A stretch of DNA of 34,640 bases from Chara braunii. Taxonomy: Eukaryota; Streptophyta; Charophyceae; Charales; Characeae. The translations under genes were made by a program, and so were the position numbers. This document shows positions 29,430 to 34,640 of this stretch, piece after piece. The notes under the pieces are model-generated. The model did no database searches. It had not been told where the DNA came from and saw only the letters and a program-made list of their open reading frames with translations. The DNA is taken from positions 80,892 through 115,531 of the forward strand of contig BFEA01000887.1 of NCBI GenBank assembly GCA_003427395.1, in the 5' to 3' direction. Position 1 is the stretch's first letter. Each line of letters begins with the position of its first letter.

Positions 29430-30371
29430 AGTCCCAGCCTTAGACAAGTATTAAAACAAGGCCTTCCTGAGGGGGTGAGTTGGTCCACTGTCAGTCAGCG
29501 TATTTTTGGAATAGTGTTAGGGTTGTTTCAGCCCCCTTCCATTACAGATGAGATTAAACAAGAGGTAGTTAAGAAGGATGTACAGGAAAATGATGAAGTC
29601 AAAGGCGATGGTGAATCTNAGTTACAGGAGTCTACAGTAAATAAGGAAGAAGGAATCNTAATCNTGGAAGANATTAAGGAAGGAGAACAGTATGATTCCT
29701 CTCCAGGCAAACAAAAAGAAGGGGAGAGTGAAGGAAAGGAGGAAANNGAGGAAATGAGGGTGATACCCACAAACCTTATTTCCTNCAAAACTAANGGAGA
29801 ATTGAAGGAAGACANGAACAGGCCATCAGTGGCATTGAAAAAGGNAAGCGTGGNTNCGGGCAAAANAATGAAAATGAGACATGTTTTAGAAAAGNGTCAG
29901 GTTATGGAGCCGATGTCTCNCAAGGGCAATCTGGTGATTCCGGTCNNGAAAAAANGAGGAAAATGGGAAATAGGNCTCTCCCCGATGNGGCAAGATCAAT
30001 ATGGAGGTGTGACATTAAGGGGTTGGACAACATATGTAGAATATCGTAACCAAGGAGATAGAACATTCAAAAGAGACATGCATGATTTCTTGTCCAAACA
30101 TTTTGATCCAGGGTCACAAGCGACTTTAACACTAGTTGGGGATCAAGCTAAGATGTCCAAACGAGATATTTTTGTCAGATTTGAAGAAAACAAGGAATCA
30201 GGTTTAAAGTGGCATTCACACAAAGCATTGCTTGAGCTGCAACATTTAAAAGTAAAAGCAAATGCGGTTTGGTCAATAGCTGAAGTATCAGCTTTTCTCT
30301 GCTCTATCTTACGAGAAGGGTTCCTCACCACACGGACAGTTTTAGATGGGGGAGGGTGGGTGAGACTGTAA
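29430..30371 (+). pseudogene. LINE ORF1, second part
   Basis: This is in frame 0 from the right copy of the 44-bp duplication to TAA 30369. The sequence after PSLRQVLKQG continues with a hydrophobic segment (RIFGIVLGLF), an acidic Glu/Lys region with many N bases (29619-29980), and a compact C-terminal part (30000-30371). I do not recognise that last domain. With the first part it would make an unusually long ORF1 of roughly 1,150 codons. Alternatively the C-terminal part is a separate ORF. Confidence 0.6.
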
Positions 30372-30411
30372 AGACTATAAAGATAAGCGGGGATCTTTGA
30401 GTTAATATAAG

Positions 30412-31495
30412 GACGGAAGCACTAAAAGCTCATTATGGGAAAAATCCATCCTGGCAGAGGGCTACCCAAACAACAGATCTTGATTTAAGGTCACTGAATG
30501 TGAATGGTTTGGCTGCAGATGATGGACTTAAGCGAAGGGCTATCATAGAACGGCTGAAAGGAGTAGGAGGTAGAACGTGGCTAGATATAATATGTATTCA
30601 GGAGACTTATCTCACAAATTCTCCTTCTCACAATAGAGCACACAACTTGATATGGCCACATCAGAAATATCAGGCATATGCTCCACGAAATGGATCAGCT
30701 GGAGTGGCCATATGGATTCCTCCGGAGTTTAGGGCAGACATTGTTTATTGGGAGGCAGAGAAGGAGAATAGTAGATGGGTGGCGGTTTTAGTAATGTTGG
30801 AAGTAGAAGTGGTATGTGTGCTTAGCATATATGGTCCAAATGATATCCAAGAAAGGAAACTTTTCTTTCAGGACATCCGAAATCACATTCCAAATGGGAT
30901 CCCAACCATAATTGCAGGGGACTTCAATGCAGCTCCGGATAGATGATTAGATAGATGGAAGATTCCCTCTCCATGTCCAGCCTATATAGAGGAGGATGAA
31001 ATGATCATACATCAACTATGCGAAGCTGAAAAACTATATGACACATAGCGAAGGATCTTTCCACAAGAACGTATTTTTACCTGTATTAGAAATAGTGGTA
31101 CCGCCCACCAATCTAGATCTAGAATAGACCTAATACTTATGTCAGAGGATCTGGATCATGTGCTCGTAGGGGCTAACATCTTTCCTCAAAGTCCATGGCC
31201 TGGAGCGGATCATAAAATGTGTGTCATATTATTGACTTTCAGAAAGAAACCAAATCGTGGAAGGGGTTTTTACAAACTAAATTCTTCCTTGTTAAAAATA
31301 TCAGATTTCAAAANATATATAAATGAGGTGTGGAATTTTTGGCAATCAACCAAAGATAAACAAGATTCCTATATTTTATGGTTTAATAATGGTTTGTTTT
31401 TTTTTGCCAAAAAATGTAATGAATTTTCACAACTAATAAGCCAAACAAAAACATCAACAGGAAATGGAAATTCAAGAAAGAATTTTAGAATATGA
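30412..31495 (+). pseudogene. LINE ORF2: APE-type endonuclease domain
   Basis: Frame 2, with stops at 30944 and about 31046, but every endonuclease motif is visible in order: SLNVNG (Asn), IQETY (catalytic Glu), SIYGPND, IIAGDFN (Asp and Asn), SRSRIDLIL, and GADH in place of the usual SDH (catalytic His kept). The domain nicks target DNA to prime reverse transcription. About 100 residues of linker follow before the frame breaks at 31495. Confidence 0.85.
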
Positions 31496-31505
31496 ACAAC
31501 AATAA

Positions 31506-33236
31506 ATGAGGGATTTATCTCTCCTAACGACAAATGTCCAACAACTGAGAAATCAGCTTCTCGAAATAGTACAAGATCGATGGCGAGGCTATCTTATCAG
31601 AAGTAAATTATCCAAATACCAGACAGAGGGGCAGATGGATTCTTCTTTTTTTGCACAAGCTCAAACACGAGTAAGAAGAACGAATATTGAAGCCTTAATA
31701 GACCCAACTAAGTTTCCTCATTTTGGGTCAGTCTCATCGGCAGGTAGTCTAAAAGTAAATCTACAGTGGATTCAAGGATAGCAGAACACGAGGGGCATAT
31801 GATTTCTTCAAGGACATTTATACATCTACAGTGGATTCAAGGATAGCAGAACAAGAAACTCAAAATTTTCTTGAACCCCTAACACAGCATTTAAATCAGG
31901 AACAACAGGAAGAGATTGATAAGTCAATCACGAAGGAAGAAATCTGGACACATCTCTTACAAATGGAAGAGGACAAAACCCCAGGTGTAGATGGTCTTCC
32001 TAAAGAATTTTGGGAAGAAATGTGGGGGTTGTTGGCGGACGATCTTATGGAGTATTACAATCAAATTCANANTTCAGGATCGATGGGAGAAATTGTTGGA
32101 CAAGGAGTTCTTACCTTACTATACAAAAAGGNAGAAAAAANCAATGTCANAAATNATAGGTCAATTACNCTTTTGACAGTAGTCTATAAGATGCTCGCAA
32201 AAGCAATAGCTAATAGGTTTATTCCAATAATGACAGATATTATACACCCTACNNAAACAGGATTNATCNATGGNAGAAGCATTCAGGACAATATTTTGTT
32301 GGTAAATGAAATGATAAAGATATCAAGGCAAAATAAACAAAACGCAGCTATCATCTTCATTGATTTTGAAAAAGCCTATGATCACGTGGATAGACGTTTT
32401 TTAATGCGTGTTTAACCAAAATGGTTTTTGGGCCAGTAATAAGGAAATGGGTGCAAATCCTTCATTCTAACGTCTCTACTGGGGTGCAAGTTAATGGTCT
32501 ATTATCCCCTGAAATTCCTCTTCAAAGATTAGTAAGACAAGGGGATCCTTTAGCTCCCTTTCTTTTTGTAATTATTATGGAAGCTTTAGGGGCTAATCTT
32601 AAGGAAAATCGCAATATCAANCGTCTAAGGGTCTCCAACATACCAGAAGAAGTCATACCTGTTTATTTCATGTTTGCAAATGATCTTACCATTATGATGG
32701 AAGCTTCTTCGATAAATTTTGAGGAAATCAGAGTTTTAATGGATAAATTTTCTAGGCTTTCGGATATGTTGGTAAACTGGGGGAATAAGACCCTAGGGTG
32801 GTGGATCCATTCTCAAGGAGATAGACCCCCAGAGCTACCTAGAATTAAGTGGATGCCTCTAGAAGTGTCAATCAGAGCTTTAGGGGTATTACTTACGGCA
32901 CAAGGAAAACCTAATTCAAATGAATTATGCATCTCATCTCCAGCTTTAGAAAAAATGAGGACTTGGAAGAATAAGTCGACATCAATTTTCGGCGGGGCTC
33001 TAGTCATTGATAATGTAATCCTAGCCTCTTTATGGTATAAGTCGATTTTGTGGCCGCTTGGAAAAAAGGCAACAAAGGAAATACAGAGGCAAGTGACCAA
33101 TTTCCTATGGAGGGGATATCATGAGCTAATGCATGTGATCCCAAGAGTCGCGTGGAAAACTCTAATCCAACCAAAAACAAATGGGGGTCTAGTACTTATT
33201 GATCCTAAAATCCAATGTAAGGCTCTAACAGTGTAA
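31506..33236 (+). pseudogene. LINE ORF2: reverse transcriptase domain
   Basis: Three frames: 31506-31781, 31831-32415, 32421-33236. Motifs: KTPGVDGLPKEFW (about 31975); IFIDFEKAYDHVD (motif A, catalytic Asp, about 32360); LVRQGDPLAPFLF (motif B); MFANDL (motif C, 32670-32687), where the first Asp of the usual ADD pair is Asn. A 30-bp direct repeat (31759 and 31823) sits at one frame break; a one-base deletion in the TGCGTGTTTAACC run explains the break at 32415. N bases cluster at 32070-32275. With the altered motif C and the breaks, this copy cannot work. Confidence 0.88.
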
Positions 33237-33239
33237 ATC

Positions 33240-34640
33240 TTAAAACGCCTTATTTTTGCAACAGAACTCCCATGGCAGGAACTAGCTTTGGATCAAATAC
33301 GTAAATTAACCCCTCAAACTATCAACGAAGTACATCCTCTTACATGGGTGGAAGACAAGTTTTGGTCCATCCCCCGCCCCCGACCTCAATCGTCCGAATC
33401 AAGGCCTTGAAATGAAATAAAAAAGGATGTAAGAAAGGACTTATGCTTGGATGGGTTTTGGACTAATTTGCTTAAATGTTGGAGAGAGATGCCCTTACCC
33501 AATAAGATTCAACCTACAAGATATGAAGAAATCTTACGACAACCACTTTTTGGTAACCAATGGATTACAGATTTATAAGGAAGAGTCTATATCAGTTCGA
33601 AGTCTCCATGGTCTACGTGGGTTAAGAATGGAGTGTTAAGGATTAAAGATTTGTGAAACTCGGAACTTAAAAAATGAAAAACAGTTGAGGAGCTTAGGAA
33701 AGAGGTCAGGTATGCACACAAATTGGTGGATAAGTTAGAAGAGATCCTATCATCAATCCCCCTGACCTGGTTAATTGTATTAAAGAAAGGAGCAGATTTT
33801 CGAATTGCGGATTGGGTATGTATAAGTCAACAAGACGATTCTAAGGCGGTAGGGCAAATTATAAATATATTTGAGGATGGAGCCCTAGTGAATATCTTCA
33901 AAATATATAGGGATAATAGGATTTCAAGGAAGGATCAGGATAAGGTTGTTTTTTTCCCCTTCACAACTATGTATAGAATACGGACTATATATGTTACTTC
34001 CACAAAAGATTGGATAGCCTTCTTCCCGTATCGCCCCGTTCAGGATCTTCCTTTCGATCCTGCAGAATGGATATGGGGTTCCAACAGGAAGAGGAATATA
34101 CTAAAACTACACTCACTATCAGTCAAGGCAACATACAGGTTTTTGCGTCCAAAAATTAAAGTTGCAGACATCATTCAAGAAAGATGGCAAAGGCACTTGA
34201 ATACTTAGGAGGATCTCCTAAAACCAGTCAATTGGTTCCATGGGCTGAAGGAAAGGCCAGCTAAGTTTGCTTCATTACAATGGTAAATAGTACATATATG
34301 CTTACCAACGAATGACTGGTTAATTGATCACTCCTCTTTAGAACAGAAAAAGAAGGTTTTACCATGGTGTAAATCCCGTATACAAACCTTCCCTAAAAGA
34401 AGAATCAGGGAAACAATTGAACATATTTTTCTACAGTGCCCGGGAGCAGTTTTACTATGGCGGCGATGGGATTATGTATGGAGAAAGGTTACAGGTCTAG
34501 ATTGGCCAAGGGATTGGAGGGCGATTCTATTGGGATATTGGAATCCTCAATTAATAGAGTTAACTGATTTTCAATATAATTTCTTTCATATGGGTAGGAA
34601 ATCGGTAATGTGGGCTCTATGGCACAAGAGGTGTATCAAT
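33240..34640 (+). pseudogene. LINE ORF2: C-terminal region with zf-RVT, runs off the window
   Basis: Coding-like pieces continue (33451-33639, 33723-34208 and beyond) with at least six in-frame stops. Near the end, ETIEHIFLQCPG followed by LLWRRW matches the HxxxxC part of the zf-RVT domain, the same module seen in the fragment at 3.1 kb. The 3' UTR and poly(A) are outside the window. Confidence 0.75.

Overview
This looks like a piece of a large, repeat-rich nuclear genome from the green lineage, probably a streptophyte alga such as Chara (inference). Four things point that way. A CPBP-family membrane protease has what looks like a chloroplast transit peptide. A U6 snRNA retropseudogene carries the plant-type 5' end (GGGACATCCG). 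A retroelement has the domain order GIY-YIG then reverse transcriptase, which is known from green algae. Long CT/GT/GA microsatellites, single N bases and long A/T runs are typical of a draft assembly of such a genome. Only one ordinary host gene is well supported (CPBP protease, about 6384-7730, +). Nearly everything else recognisable is mobile DNA, most of it decayed.

Layout. 1-2345: tandem repeats and a GA microsatellite, no gene seen. 2346-2732: a 387-bp MITE with about 85-bp inverted repeats and a TTA duplication. 2766-3901: two LINE 3' tails, each ending in poly(A), inside one 13-bp target duplication. 3902-5540: nothing recognisable. 5547-7730: CPBP protease. 7940-8065: U6 retropseudogene with poly(A) and a 20-bp target duplication. 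8302-8690: microsatellites and a 121-bp repeat.

8990-18035 is the most interesting part. Two 360-bp direct repeats, about 93% identical by hand count, each hold a TATA-like box followed by a hammerhead-ribozyme fold. Between them lie a Gag-like ORF (CCHC zinc knuckle, QGYG low-complexity segment, coiled coil, SAP/HeH-like C-terminus) and a broken ORF with an N-terminal GIY-YIG nuclease, a CxC motif and a Penelope-type RT. I read this as one approximately 9-kb Penelope-like element (PLE) of the permuted Chlamys-like type, with pseudo-LTRs, a Gag-like ORF1 and hammerhead ribozymes. As far as I know, the ribozyme and the Gag-like ORF are not expected in that group. The element itself was hit by a 934-bp insertion whose 17-bp target duplication spans the ORF1 start codon.

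18036-22440: tandem duplications, an isolated poly(T) insertion with flanking repeats, and a long CT microsatellite with a gap; no gene recognised. 22450-34640: a long LINE. It has a 5' array of tandem monomers, ORF1 with a zinc knuckle, then ORF2 with an APE-type endonuclease, RT and zf-RVT region, running off the window. Its ORF1 is split by a 3.03-kb insertion flanked by a 44-bp direct duplication. That insertion carries a cluster of hairpins at its left end and a tRNA-derived SINE inside.

Logic of the window: the LINE machinery probably produced the U6 pseudogene and the truncated tails. The PLE would transcribe from its pseudo-LTR, self-cleave through the hammerhead, and integrate with its own GIY-YIG nuclease. 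Every large element here carries stops or frameshifts, so these copies are probably dead.
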